Shown: positions 1 to 8,168, numbered from the stretch's first letter. The stretch is 32,290 bases of DNA from Lachnospiraceae bacterium (GCA_011958945.1 BLLT01000022.1:1-32290), one strand, 5' to 3'. Numbers and translations: made by a program. The notes: a model not told the origin generated them from the sequence alone.

Positions 1-152
1 TTCAGCCCAGGACTTTGCACTTGCTGCAAAGTAGGACTTTAAAAAAGTCCGTACCAATGTGTAAATGCGACAAGGAATCCGGCCTTTTGCCGTAGGCAAA
101 ACTCGAAATGGACGGATTTCGTAACAGGGAAGCCGAAAGGCTGAACTGTTAC
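1..152. repeat. Cluster of short hairpins, structured repeat (continues off the left edge)
   Basis: This non-coding stretch after the DUF3881-like gene is packed with perfect inverted repeats: ACTTTGCA/TGCAAAGT (12-19/25-32), GGACTTT/AAAGTCC (34-40/44-50), TTTTGCC/GGCAAAA (85-91/95-101), and a hairpin at 121-152 with outer stem GTAACAG/CTGTTAC, inner stem AGCC/GGCT and a GAAA loop. TTCAGCC at 1-7 could alternatively pair with GGCTGAA at 139-145. The 121-152 hairpin recurs at 13516-13545, which marks it as a dispersed repeat rather than a gene-specific terminator; there is no T-tract. No ORF is supported here. It may be one copy of a genome-wide repeat family or a structured transcript. Confidence 0.6.
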
Positions 153-158
153 TAATAT

Positions 159-1046
159 CTAATTTCCATCCGGAAAATTAACATAACCCTGCATCCAAAT
201 AGAACCTTTAAAGCGCCTTCCTACCTGGGGCTCACCATATAAATCTTCTGCATTAATGCACACATCAAAGTTCAAATCATTACAGCTAATTGTCATCAAA
301 TAAATTTCTTCAAAAGTCAATCGGTTCGTAACTTTATTGCAATCCAGAATTTCTCCCAATACAGAATAATGGTCGCATTCTACCCCATAAGGCATGAAGT
401 AAGTATCCACAAGAGTAAAAACATCTTCCTTCTGAATTTTTCTGGATATTGTGGTATAAGTATCCATATCCTCTAACGTAAGGCTTTCAATAGCATCCTC
501 ATCTCCTCTCCTGGCTGCATCGATTAGTGAGTTTCTGTTTTTGGATACTTTTTTAATCATCTTTTTATCTTTTTCATTCTTTATGATAGGCATCATAATT
601 TTTCCCTGCACAGAAAGGGCCGATAAGGTGAGAGTAGTTCCTCTTACAGGGAGTCTTTTGCTATCCCGTATTTTTATGTACGGAATCATATTTTGCAAAT
701 AAAAAATAAGAGAAACTCCAACTTTCACATCATCACATACACCGGCATAAGATTCTGTACCAGCATGACGTTCTATAGATACATCCTCTTCTGAACTGAT
801 AACCGTTCCCCGCAAATAAGGATAATAATAATCAAAAGAAAATTTATCCTCTGAATCGAATTCCCCACAAACAGCTATTCCTATATTCTCGGCAAAATCT
901 TTACAAAATTCTGCCAGTATAATATCATCCTCATTTGAAACATACGACCGATCGTCCGCATTCACAATGGAATCTACAATAATTTTTTGCAATTCGCTTC
1001 TTTTTTTTAATTTACTAAAGCCAATTGCCCTCATATATTTATGCAA
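159..1046 (-). CDS. DUF3881-like conserved protein of unknown function
   Basis: The predicted 295-residue protein has no signal peptide, no membrane segment and no catalytic motif that I recognise. The N-terminus (MHKYMRAIGFSK), the AEFCKDFAENIGIAVCGEFD stretch and the YAGVCDDVKVGVSLIFYLQN region match my memory of the DUF3881 family, which is found mainly in Lachnospiraceae and is uncharacterised. I chose a TTG start at 1046 because GAGGTG lies 6 nt upstream and the family normally begins near this Met-His; a GTG at 1055 in the same frame is possible but would place the start inside that ribosome-binding site. It lies downstream of serS in the same direction, separated by about 160 nt containing a strong hairpin. 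Family assignment is from recall; no function is inferred. Confidence 0.8.
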   Translation of the reverse strand: MHKYMRAIGFSKLKKRSELQKIIVDSIVNADDRSYVSNEDDIILAEFCKDFAENIGIAVCGEFDSEDKFSFDYYYPYLRGTVISSEEDVSIERHAGTESYAGVCDDVKVGVSLIFYLQNMIPYIKIRDSKRLPVRGTTLTLSALSVQGKIMMPIIKNEKDKKMIKKVSKNRNSLIDAARRGDEDAIESLTLEDMDTYTTISRKIQKEDVFTLVDTYFMPYGVECDHYSVLGEILDCNKVTNRLTFEEIYLMTISCNDLNFDVCINAEDLYGEPQVGRRFKGSIWMQGYVNFPDGN

Positions 1047-1145
1047 AGATTTCACCTCTTTTCCTATCTATCCAAATATTAAATTATAAATTCCGATGCC
1101 AGGCATTTTCTTCAATCTAATCACTATAGAAAAAGTTCCACCTAT

Positions 1146-1184
1146 GAACTCAACAAGAATTGCTGTTCAATTCTCATTGAGTTC
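1146..1184 (-). other. Long hairpin between serS and the DUF3881-like gene
   Basis: GAACTCAA and TTGAGTTC (1146-1153/1177-1184) enclose a second stem, AGAATTG/CAATTCT, separated by a 2x2 mismatch, with a 5-nt loop. Read on the minus strand it lies just after serS, and a run of five T occurs about a dozen nt further on. It could reduce read-through into the downstream gene or be an RNA-processing site; the T-run is too far away for a classical intrinsic terminator. Confidence 0.5.
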
Positions 1185-1207
1185 TTACAATATCCAAACA
1201 TACTTTT

Positions 1208-2485
1208 CTATTTTATTACTTCCTGTCCTCCCATATAAGGTCTGAGCACTTCTGGAATCTTAACCGTTCCATCCTCTTTAAGATTGTTTTCCAAAAACGC
1301 AATCAGCATTCTGGGGGGTGCCACAACTGTATTATTTAAGGTATGCGCAAAATACTTGCCCTTCTCCCCATTCACACGAATTTTCAATCTTCTGGCCTGA
1401 GCATCTCCTAAGTTGGAACAGCTTCCTACTTCGAAATATTTTTTCTGCCTTGGTGACCAGGCTTCCACATCATAAGATTTTACTTTCAAATCTGCCAAAT
1501 CCCCGGAACAACATTCAATTGTCCTAACCGGAATATCCAATGACCTGAACAAATCCACCGTATTTTGCCATAATTTTTCAAACCACATCTGGGATTCTTC
1601 CGGCTTGCATACCACAATCATCTCCTGCTTTTCAAACTGATGAATACGGTAAACTCCCCTTTCTTCCAACCCATGAGCTCCTTTTTCTTTTCTAAAGCAC
1701 GGAGAATAGCTGGTAAGCGTCTTGGGAAGTTCTTCTTCTTGAATAATCGTATCAATAAATTTTCCAATCATGGAGTGCTCAGACGTACCGATTAAGTATA
1801 AATCTTCCCCTTCAATCTTATACATCATAGCATCCATTTCTGCAAAACTCATAACACCGGTTACCACATTGCTTCGAATCATAAATGGAGGTACGCAATA
1901 GGTAAATCCCCTATTTATCATAAAATCTCTTGCATAAGAGATCACAGCAGAATGAAGCCTGGCAATATCCCCCATCAAATAGTAAAAGCCATTGCCCGCG
2001 ACTTTTCTTGCACTATCCAAATCGATACCTTTTAATTTCTCCATGATATCCGTATGATAAGGCACTTCAAAATCCGGAACAACAGGTTCCCCATATTTTT
2101 TAATTTCCACATTTTCTGTATCATCTTTTCCAATAGGCACACTGGCATCAATGATATTAGGTATTACCATCATCCTTTTATTTATTTCTTCTTCCAGCTG
2201 CTTTTCCTTTTCCTCCAACTCGGCCAAACGCTTCGCCCCGGCTGCTACTTCTGCCTTTTTTGCCTCTGCTTCTTCCTTCTTTCCCTGAGCCATCAATCCA
2301 CCAATTTCTTTGGAAATCTTGTTTCTATTGGCACGTAAATCGTCTGCTTCCTGTTTTGCTTTCCTGCTTTCCAAATCCAATTCAATCACTTCGTCAACTA
2401 AATCTAATTTGTTTTCCTGAAATTTCTTTCTTATATTCTCTTTTACTGCTTCAGGATTTTCTCTTAAAAATTTGATGTCAATCAT
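1208..2485 (-). CDS. serS: Seryl-tRNA synthetase
   Basis: A cytoplasmic class II aminoacyl-tRNA synthetase that charges tRNA-Ser with serine. The 425-residue length is normal. The N-terminal ~110 residues form the charged, helical coiled-coil arm that grips the tRNA (IDIKFLRENPEAVKENI, then Lys/Glu-rich helices). The catalytic domain follows, with motif 2 around CFRKEKGAHGLEERGVYRIH and motif 3 around TVVAPPRMLIAFLE near the C-terminus. The ATG at 2485 has AGAGGA upstream. A promoter-like sequence and a small hairpin precede it, but there is no T-box antiterminator motif, so tRNA-sensing control is not supported. The annotation is secure. Confidence 0.98.
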   Translation of the reverse strand: MIDIKFLRENPEAVKENIRKKFQENKLDLVDEVIELDLESRKAKQEADDLRANRNKISKEIGGLMAQGKKEEAEAKKAEVAAGAKRLAELEEKEKQLEEEINKRMMVIPNIIDASVPIGKDDTENVEIKKYGEPVVPDFEVPYHTDIMEKLKGIDLDSARKVAGNGFYYLMGDIARLHSAVISYARDFMINRGFTYCVPPFMIRSNVVTGVMSFAEMDAMMYKIEGEDLYLIGTSEHSMIGKFIDTIIQEEELPKTLTSYSPCFRKEKGAHGLEERGVYRIHQFEKQEMIVVCKPEESQMWFEKLWQNTVDLFRSLDIPVRTIECCSGDLADLKVKSYDVEAWSPRQKKYFEVGSCSNLGDAQARRLKIRVNGEKGKYFAHTLNNTVVAPPRMLIAFLENNLKEDGTVKIPEVLRPYMGGQEVIK

Positions 2486-2527
2486 TATCTTATTCCTCTC
2501 TTTTTAAGTCTACAAAAATTAATATTT

Positions 2528-2553
2528 CATCAATCTTCATCAAATGATTGATG
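2528..2553 (-). other. Hairpin in the serS leader
   Basis: CATCAATC (2528-2535) and GATTGATG (2546-2553) are perfect inverted repeats with a 10-nt loop, between the predicted serS promoter and its start codon. There is no T-tract and no T-box specifier architecture. Function unknown. Confidence 0.4.
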
Positions 2554-2578
2554 ACCTTCTTGCGCATCAGCGTAATTC

Positions 2579-2606
2579 ATTATATCACATGTCACCATTT
2601 TTCAAA
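2579..2606 (-). promoter_or_regulatory. Probable sigma-A promoter for serS
   Basis: On the minus strand TTTGAA is followed after 16 bp by TATAAT, and a TGTG stretch precedes the -10 box. It points at serS, about 90 nt upstream of the start codon. It also separates serS from the upstream HD-GYP gene, whose stop lies at 2646, so serS is probably transcribed independently. Confidence 0.55.
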
Positions 2607-2645
2607 CGTCGGTTAAATAAAATACATATTCGTCAATACCATTCA

Positions 2646-3701
2646 TTAAATATTTTCAATTACCTTTTTAATAGAAATTCTGTCTTCTGTCAATAGGTTT
2701 CTTATTAAATTATACGAAATTTTATTTCCGCTTTTGTCATATAATATTTTAATGACAGGCTTGTCCGAATGATTCTTATTCTGCTTTACAACAATACCTA
2801 TTTCGCCATCATTTGTAAGCACATAAGACCCTGCAGGATAGACAGCAGCAAAATCCAAAAAAATATCTAATATTGTTCCATCGTAATATATATTCCTATT
2901 TTTTTTCAGGTACTGAATTGCATCATATACCTTCCGCCGCCTGTACCCAATTCCACATATCATTTCATCGAACTGTTCGCATATGTTAACTATTTTTACC
3001 TCAAAAGGTAAACTGGTGACTTTAAGCGGATAGCCTGAGCCATTAATATGTTCATGGTGATATAAAATAATATTTTTACTCAAATCCGACATCCATGATT
3101 CATTCTGCAATGCTGAATATCCATATATAGGATGTTTTTTATATTCCCTCAATTCTTCCTTCGAAAATTCTCCAATATCTCTCCCAGTATAATCTACCAT
3201 GATATATCTAAGCCCCAAATCATGCAATAGGCATGCAACCCCAATATCATGAATTTTTTCCATTGGGATTTTCATTTTCAAGGCCACTAATATTGCTAAA
3301 TAGCACACACTGATGGAATGCTCATATATATCAGAACTTCTTTCTTTTATGTCATATATTTTTTCAAGTACCCCTTCTTTCTCCAAAAGACTGTTTATAA
3401 TATTATCTGCTGTCCTGCTAAGTTCTATTAATTCTTTGCTATGGCCAAAAGTATGTTTTTCAATAATCCTTTTTATCTTATTTTTGAAGTCTATCCCAAT
3501 TTCATCCTTTACTATTTCAACTTCCTCTGTGTCAATTTCCTCTTCGACAAATACTTCCTTAATATCAAGTTCTCCTAATTTTTCAATATATTCTTTGCTT
3601 AACACAGTTCCTTTCGATAATAATATTTTATAATCAGAAGTCATAACAGTTCTGGCAAGTATTTCCCCTCCGATTAACTCGGATATTTTCCTTATACTCA
3701 T
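2646..3701 (-). CDS. HD-GYP domain protein, putative cyclic-di-nucleotide phosphodiesterase
   Basis: The 351-residue protein has an N-terminal ~65-residue region similar to those preceding many HD-GYP domains, then an HD-GYP core. HD-GYP enzymes hydrolyse cyclic-di-GMP (some also cGAMP) using a binuclear or trinuclear metal centre. Metal-ligand candidates are all visible: His128, the His160-Asp161 pair (LLHDLG), His190 (KKHPIYGY), His215-His216, and Asp245 (EQFDEM). The signature GYP motif is at residues 223-225 (HHEHINGSGYP). The residue after HDLG is Leu, not the Lys usual in HDIGK, so catalytic competence is not certain. It has no membrane segment or receiver domain. It is followed on the minus strand by serS and preceded 34 nt upstream by the DUF4446 gene, so it is probably the last gene of the parA-parB transcript. 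Confidence 0.9.
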   Translation of the reverse strand: MSIRKISELIGGEILARTVMTSDYKILLSKGTVLSKEYIEKLGELDIKEVFVEEEIDTEEVEIVKDEIGIDFKNKIKRIIEKHTFGHSKELIELSRTADNIINSLLEKEGVLEKIYDIKERSSDIYEHSISVCYLAILVALKMKIPMEKIHDIGVACLLHDLGLRYIMVDYTGRDIGEFSKEELREYKKHPIYGYSALQNESWMSDLSKNIILYHHEHINGSGYPLKVTSLPFEVKIVNICEQFDEMICGIGYRRRKVYDAIQYLKKNRNIYYDGTILDIFLDFAAVYPAGSYVLTNDGEIGIVVKQNKNHSDKPVIKILYDKSGNKISYNLIRNLLTEDRISIKKVIENI

Positions 3702-3735
3702 ACAATACTTCCCCTGCTTCCTTACAAAGAGATAA

Positions 3736-4245
3736 TTAATCTCCCATTGCCATATCCAATGCCTGCTTTTCTTCCTCCCCTAATAATATTTCGCATTGTC
3801 CATTTTTTATTTCTTTAGAATAAGAATAACATCCGTCTGTGCTATGCACAGAATTGATAATAAACCCGCTGTCATTCTCATCCAAAAGTGCTAAACTAAA
3901 ACTCAACTGTCCTCCCATCTGCTTAAAAGCATCATATTTGACAATCCCCATTTTTTGAAAGGAAGATTCTATCTTTTTATATAACTCATTGATATCCTTT
4001 TTATTTTTTTCCATGGATATCTTTATAAATTTATTGTCTTCATATAAACCTATCACATCCTGTTCCATACTTTTTGCATCTTTTCCCTGCATGAATATAG
4101 AATACTTCTTCTTCAATTTTGATATTTTCACCATCTGGATAATCATTAATATACAAAAAATAAATATTAAAACTACCATACCTATTAAAATATATCCTAT
4201 ATCAACGCTGCCTAATCCAATGTAATTTAGTATTTGACTGTTCAT
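3736..4245 (-). CDS. DUF4446 family membrane-anchored protein
   Basis: A 169-residue protein with one N-terminal transmembrane helix (about residues 16-38, rich in Ile/Val/Leu/Phe), then a Lys-rich probable cytoplasmic coiled-coil region (about 40-95), then a C-terminal globular part with SFSLALLDENDSGFIINSVHS. The spacing between helix and coil and the C-terminal LGEEEKQALDMAM are characteristic, as I recall them, of DUF4446, an uncharacterised family commonly found next to parB in clostridia. It sits between parB and the HD-GYP gene in the same orientation. A role in chromosome or membrane organisation is only suggested by the neighbourhood. Confidence 0.85.
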   Translation of the reverse strand: MNSQILNYIGLGSVDIGYILIGMVVLIFIFCILMIIQMVKISKLKKKYSIFMQGKDAKSMEQDVIGLYEDNKFIKISMEKNKKDINELYKKIESSFQKMGIVKYDAFKQMGGQLSFSLALLDENDSGFIINSVHSTDGCYSYSKEIKNGQCEILLGEEEKQALDMAMGD

Positions 4246-4327
4246 CTTTTCAATTTTTCTCCCAATGTAAATTAACTATATAATAAAATATATAAGCACT
4301 CAATAATCAATTAGTATCATTTTTACT

Positions 4328-5218
4328 TTAATGTATAAGTTTATCAGTGATTTTTTCCAAATCATCATGGCTGTAAAACTCTATTTCTATTTTTCCAGAC
4401 CCATTTCCTTTCGAAGAAATAGCCACTTTTGTACTCAATGACTGTTTTATCTTTTCTTCTATTTCCCCATAAATAATTTCCAGCTTTTCATCCTTCTTAG
4501 GTATTTTATTTTCTTTTACGGGTTTATTCAAATCCTTCATCAATTTTTCTACATCTCTTACACTCAGCTTCTCATCAAATATTTTCTGTGCAATCATGTA
4601 TTGTTTTTCCGGATCTTCTATAGATATCAGTGCCCTGGCATGTCCTGTAGTAATCATATCATCTATGATCATTTGCTGTACTTCATCGCACAGTTTCAAT
4701 AGACGAATAGAATTTGTAACTGCTGTCCTGCTTTTAGAAACTCTTTCAGCAACCTCGTCTTGTTTTAAGTTAAACTCTGTTAAAAGTCTTTTATAGGCCA
4801 ATGCTTCTTCAATAGGATTTAAATCTTCTCTCTGAATATTTTCTATTAAAGATATTTCCACTATTTCCTGTTCTGTCAAGTTTCGTATAATTACAGGAAC
4901 TTCTTTCAAACCAGCTAACTTAGCAGCCCGCCATCTTCTTTCCCCAGCAATAATTTCATAATATGTTCCTTTATCCTGAACCAGAATGGGCTGTAATAAT
5001 CCAAATTGTTTAATAGACTCTGCCAATTCCAACAAAGAATCTTCATCAAAATTTTTTCTTGGCTGTTCTCTATTAGGTTCTATCATTGTGATTTTTATCA
5101 ACTTATCACTTTCATCTTTTCCATTATTCTTATTATCACCTTTTGATTTTGTACCAGATTTATCAACTGTATTTGGTATTAATGCATCAAGTCCTTTTCC
5201 CAGTCCTCTAGCTGCCAT
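4328..5218 (-). CDS. parB: Chromosome partitioning protein ParB (Spo0J-like CTPase/DNA-binding)
   Basis: The 296-residue protein binds parS and spreads as a CTP-dependent clamp to load condensin and drive origin segregation with ParA. The N-terminus carries the short conserved basic motif that stimulates ParA (MAARGLGKGLDALIP). The CTP-binding domain contains EIIAGERRWRAAKLAG (the GERRWR signature), then the helix-turn-helix parS-binding domain (DEVAERVSKSRTAVTNSIRLL), and a C-terminal dimerisation region. I start it at 5218 because AAGGAA lies 8 nt upstream; an ATG at 5224 is in frame but would sit 1 nt from that site. It lies 33 nt downstream of parA and the parS sites are about 1 kb away. 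Confidence 0.97.
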   Translation of the reverse strand: MAARGLGKGLDALIPNTVDKSGTKSKGDNKNNGKDESDKLIKITMIEPNREQPRKNFDEDSLLELAESIKQFGLLQPILVQDKGTYYEIIAGERRWRAAKLAGLKEVPVIIRNLTEQEIVEISLIENIQREDLNPIEEALAYKRLLTEFNLKQDEVAERVSKSRTAVTNSIRLLKLCDEVQQMIIDDMITTGHARALISIEDPEKQYMIAQKIFDEKLSVRDVEKLMKDLNKPVKENKIPKKDEKLEIIYGEIEEKIKQSLSTKVAISSKGNGSGKIEIEFYSHDDLEKITDKLIH

Positions 5219-5251
5219 TTTCATATTCCTTTCTTTTATTATACTAATCTA

Positions 5252-6010
5252 CTATTTTCTAATAATTTCTTCCGCTAATGTCAAATATGCCTCGGAGCCA
5301 GCCGATTTAGGATCATACATATTTATAGGAAGCCCATAACTCGGTGCTTCTGCTAACCGGATATTTCTTGGAATAACTGTATTATATATTTTTTGGTTTA
5401 AATGACTTTTTACATTTTCTACAACTTGTGCAGATAAGTTTGTCCTAGAATCATACATAGTAAAAACAATTCCTTCCATATCTAATTCTGGATTTAATCT
5501 TTCTTTTACTAAATTTACAGTATGTATTAATTGGCTCAACCCTTCCAAAGCATAATACTCGCATTGAATTGGCACCAAAACAGAATCTGCTGTAGTCATT
5601 GAATTTATCGTCAGCATATTCAATGAGGGGGGACAATCAATAATTATATAATCATATTGATCTTTTATCCAATCTACTTCATTCCGCAGTATAAATTCTT
5701 TTTTGTCTACTCCTATTAATTCAATTTCTGTAGCGGCTAGATTGACATTGGAAGGTATTAACGACACTCCTTTTACTACATCTTTGATAACGCATTCTTG
5801 TATAGAACACTCTCCGAGAAATAATTCATATATTGTGTTGTCCAAATTATTTTTATCTACACCAAATCCGCTGGTTGTATTCCCCTGGGGATCAGTATCA
5901 ATAACCAATATTTTTTTATTCTTAGCAGCCAATGCGGCGGATAAATTAATTGAAGTAGTAGTCTTCCCTACCCCTCCTTTTTGATTTGCTATAGCAATTA
6001 CTTTTCCCAT
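5252..6010 (-). CDS. parA: Chromosome partitioning ATPase ParA (Soj)
   Basis: A 252-residue deviant-Walker ATPase that works with ParB to separate origins and, in relatives, influences DnaA. The deviant Walker A is at the very N-terminus (QKGGVGKTTTS, residues 10-20), the Walker B-like segment is DYIIIDCPPSL, and the C-terminal part (VIPRNIRLAEAPSYGLP) is typical of chromosomal Soj. An in-frame ATG 42 nt upstream is rejected because GGGAGGAG lies just before 6010 and family members start with MGKVIAIANQKGG. A promoter at 6075-6103 and two consensus parS sites lie immediately upstream. No noc gene is present nearby, unlike in Bacillus. Confidence 0.98.
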   Translation of the reverse strand: MGKVIAIANQKGGVGKTTTSINLSAALAAKNKKILVIDTDPQGNTTSGFGVDKNNLDNTIYELFLGECSIQECVIKDVVKGVSLIPSNVNLAATEIELIGVDKKEFILRNEVDWIKDQYDYIIIDCPPSLNMLTINSMTTADSVLVPIQCEYYALEGLSQLIHTVNLVKERLNPELDMEGIVFTMYDSRTNLSAQVVENVKSHLNQKIYNTVIPRNIRLAEAPSYGLPINMYDPKSAGSEAYLTLAEEIIRK

Positions 6011-6074
6011 AAACTCCTCCCACAAATTTGTAATCCCAGTTATCAAGTACAATTTTAATTATCTGTTCCACTTG

Positions 6075-6103
6075 ATTTTATCATTATTTTTCGTATCTAT
6101 CAA
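6075..6103 (-). promoter_or_regulatory. Probable promoter of the parA-parB operon
   Basis: TTGATA, a 17-bp spacer and TAAAAT on the minus strand, ending about 65 nt before the parA start. The parS sites lie 120-210 bp upstream of it. A TATAAT further upstream lacks a matched -35 at proper distance. Assigned by sequence match only. Confidence 0.5.
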
Positions 6104-6223
6104 ATTATAACATTAAATAAATACATAATCCATTGTATTTTTAGTCAAAATAATATGGTTTCACAGCATAAAATTATGCAAAAAAATGTTTCACGCTTTG
6201 CCTTACAATATCTAGCGTTGCTG

Positions 6224-6239
6224 TGTTTCACGTGAAACA
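6224..6239. promoter_or_regulatory. parS centromere site 1
   Basis: A perfect 16-bp palindrome, TGTTTCACGTGAAACA, identical to the consensus ParB loading site of Bacillota. A half-site (TGTTTCACG, 6187-6195) sits 37 bp to the left with no matching right half. Confidence 0.97.
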
Positions 6240-6263
6240 TTATATTGTATTTTAATTTTAAAA

Positions 6264-6295
6264 CGGTTTTATGTTTCACGTGAAACATAAAACCG
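6264..6295. promoter_or_regulatory. parS centromere site 2 in a 32-bp perfect palindrome
   Basis: The core TGTTTCACGTGAAACA at 6272-6287 matches the consensus parS perfectly. Symmetry continues outwards on both sides (CGGTTTTA/TAAAACCG), giving 32 bp of perfect palindrome. Its centre is 48 bp from that of site 1. In RNA it would form a strong stem between the response-regulator gene and parA, so it may also dampen read-through. The remaining intergenic DNA (6011-6405) is very AT-rich and otherwise shows only the parA promoter. Confidence 0.95.
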
Positions 6296-6405
6296 CCCTT
6301 GATTTGATATATAATTCCTCAATAAATTAACAAAAGCAATACTAATCCACATAAAATACTACTCATTAAACCAAATAATAATTTATTATTAAACAACTTA
6401 TAATT

Positions 6406-7050
6406 TTAATATAACTGCACCAAATTATTTTTTATAGCAAAAATTGCAGCCTGTGTTCTATCATTCACATCTATTTTCTTAAATATATTCGAAATATGAT
6501 TCTTAACAGTTCTTTCACTTATATCTAAGATATTTGCTATTTCCTTATTAAACATTCCATAAGCCACTTGAATGAGAACCTCCAATTCTCTCTTTGTCAG
6601 TGAGTCAATCTTTTCCTTATCTAAATTTCTATTCACCAATCTGGAATTTAACACAGGAATAAGACTTGGCTGAATATAATTTTCACCATTATAAATATAA
6701 TTAATTGCTTTTTTCAATTCTGCTGATTCACTATCTTTTAAAATATAACCGTCTACACCAATATCAACCGCCCTTAATAAATACTCAATTTCATTATGAA
6801 CAGTCAAAATCAATATTTTGATATCAATATTTTTATTTTTTATATCCTCCAAAACCTCTATTCCATTTTTATTTGGCATATTAATATCTAATAACAAAAT
6901 ATCAGGTGTAACAGTTTCTAAAATTTTTAAACACTCTACTCCATCCGCTGCTTCAGAGATAACTTTAATAGATCCATCATACTCCAAAAGCTGCTTTACC
7001 CCTTCTCTCATTAAAACATGGTCATCCGCTATCATTACCTTAATACTCAT
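6406..7050 (-). CDS. Response regulator, NarL/DegU-like with LuxR-type HTH
   Basis: A 214-residue DNA-binding response regulator. The receiver domain occupies residues 1-120, with acidic pocket Asp9-Asp10, phospho-acceptor Asp55 (DILLLDINMP), and conserved Lys in GYILKDS. The C-terminal LuxR/GerE helix-turn-helix runs from LTKRELEVLIQVAYGMFNKEIANILDISERTVKNHISNIFKKI. The start at 7050 places GGGAG 8 nt upstream; the in-frame ATG at 7056 would be only 2 nt from it. It is directly downstream of a DegS-like kinase gene (13 nt from its stop codon), so the two form one system. Target genes cannot be told from the sequence. Confidence 0.95.
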   Translation of the reverse strand: MSIKVMIADDHVLMREGVKQLLEYDGSIKVISEAADGVECLKILETVTPDILLLDINMPNKNGIEVLEDIKNKNIDIKILILTVHNEIEYLLRAVDIGVDGYILKDSESAELKKAINYIYNGENYIQPSLIPVLNSRLVNRNLDKEKIDSLTKRELEVLIQVAYGMFNKEIANILDISERTVKNHISNIFKKIDVNDRTQAAIFAIKNNLVQLY

Positions 7051-7063
7051 GTTCATTTCTCCC

Positions 7064-7972
7064 TTATTCTAGTAAAGGAACTATAATCTTTATAATAGTT
7101 CCGTGCTCAGGCTTGGAATCGATTTCCATGGTTCCCGATAAAAGTTCAACTCTTTCCCTTAAGATGCACAAACCAAAATGTCTGTCTTCAGACAATAAAA
7201 CATCATCAAAATTAAAACTAATTCCATTATCTGATACTATAATTAAACAATCATCATCGGTATTTTTTTTTAACTCAAAATTTATTTTACTTCCCCTTGA
7301 ATGCTTTATAGCATTATTTAAACACTCTTCTATAATTCTGAATATTGTCATTAAAATAAGAGAATTATTACAACCAATATCTTCAATATTATATGTTATA
7401 TTAAACTTAGAAGACTCCCTTAACTTATATACCAGACGTTCAAAGGCTTCCTTCAAACCTAAATCGTCAAAAGTCATTGGACGCAAATCGAAAATAGTAT
7501 CCCTTATCTCCTGAATAATAGATTTTAATCTACTATTCACCACTGCCAGTTCAAGCTTTGCCTTAACCGGATCTTCATCAACATACAATGCACTTAGTTC
7601 AACATTATGAAGCAGATGTGACAGATTTTGCAAAGAAGAATCATGAAGATCTCTCGCTATACGCTGGCGCTCTTTTTCTTGAATATCCAAAATTTGCAGA
7701 CGCTGATTAATAACCTCCTTTTCTTTTATTTTTCCTAAATTATTTAATTTACCAAAGGAGTCTGAATTCTCCTCCGATAAAAAAAAATTCTCAAATACTT
7801 TTAATACCCCGCTTAAAGTATTGATTCTCAAATCAAGAAGACCAATATAATCAATATAAAATTGATAGTCATATTGGATTTTCCTTCCTTCTAATTTTTC
7901 CCTTATATTTTCTTTCTCAGTAAAATAGCTTTTATAGATTTCCCTTAAACTTTCATATAACTCATTCAACAT
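7064..7972 (-). CDS. Cytoplasmic sensor histidine kinase, DegS/NarL-family (HisKA_3)
   Basis: A 302-residue soluble kinase with no membrane helices. The first ~95 residues are charged and helical, resembling the sensor/coiled-coil region of DegS. The dimerisation and phosphotransfer motif is at residues 105-115 (IARDLHDSSLQNL), with His110 the phosphorylated residue. The ATP-binding domain shows the N-box ECLNNAIKHSRG, the DNG G1-like box, and FGLCILRERVELLSG. It precedes the NarL-type regulator on the same strand. The signal it senses is unknown; the lack of a membrane domain suggests an intracellular cue or a partner protein. A promoter and an inverted-repeat operator candidate lie upstream. 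Confidence 0.93.
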   Translation of the reverse strand: MLNELYESLREIYKSYFTEKENIREKLEGRKIQYDYQFYIDYIGLLDLRINTLSGVLKVFENFFLSEENSDSFGKLNNLGKIKEKEVINQRLQILDIQEKERQRIARDLHDSSLQNLSHLLHNVELSALYVDEDPVKAKLELAVVNSRLKSIIQEIRDTIFDLRPMTFDDLGLKEAFERLVYKLRESSKFNITYNIEDIGCNNSLILMTIFRIIEECLNNAIKHSRGSKINFELKKNTDDDCLIIVSDNGISFNFDDVLLSEDRHFGLCILRERVELLSGTMEIDSKPEHGTIIKIIVPLLE

Positions 7973-8022
7973 GAAATAACCCCATAGAACTCCAAAACCC
8001 TTAATTACCCTTCAACCCCTCT

Positions 8023-8046
8023 CTATCAAAACAAAGAAATTGATAG
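8023..8046 (-). promoter_or_regulatory. Inverted-repeat operator candidate for the two-component operon
   Basis: CTATCAA (8023-8029) and TTGATAG (8040-8046) form a 7-bp perfect inverted repeat with a 10-bp spacer. It lies just downstream of the predicted -10 box, spanning the expected transcription start and the early leader. The position would suit autoregulation by the response regulator, but binding is only inferred. Confidence 0.4.
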
Positions 8047-8054
8047 ATAAAATA

Positions 8055-8083
8055 ATTATAGCATATACTAGGTGAAAATTCAA
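8055..8083 (-). promoter_or_regulatory. Probable sigma-A promoter of the DegS/DegU-like pair
   Basis: On the minus strand TTGAAT and TATAAT are separated by 17 bp, with TGC directly before the -10 box (extended -10). It is about 80 nt upstream of the kinase start. Confidence 0.6.
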
Positions 8084-8168
8084 AAAAATATTTGGATTTT
8101 GTTACTGTCAATTAACTAATATTTAAATTATTTTATAACCATTTAATACTATATTATAAAATTTATGC

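Noticed and set aside
2486-2645. T-box riboswitch upstream of serS
   Set aside because: The leader has only a small hairpin; the conserved T-box bulge sequence and antiterminator are not seen.
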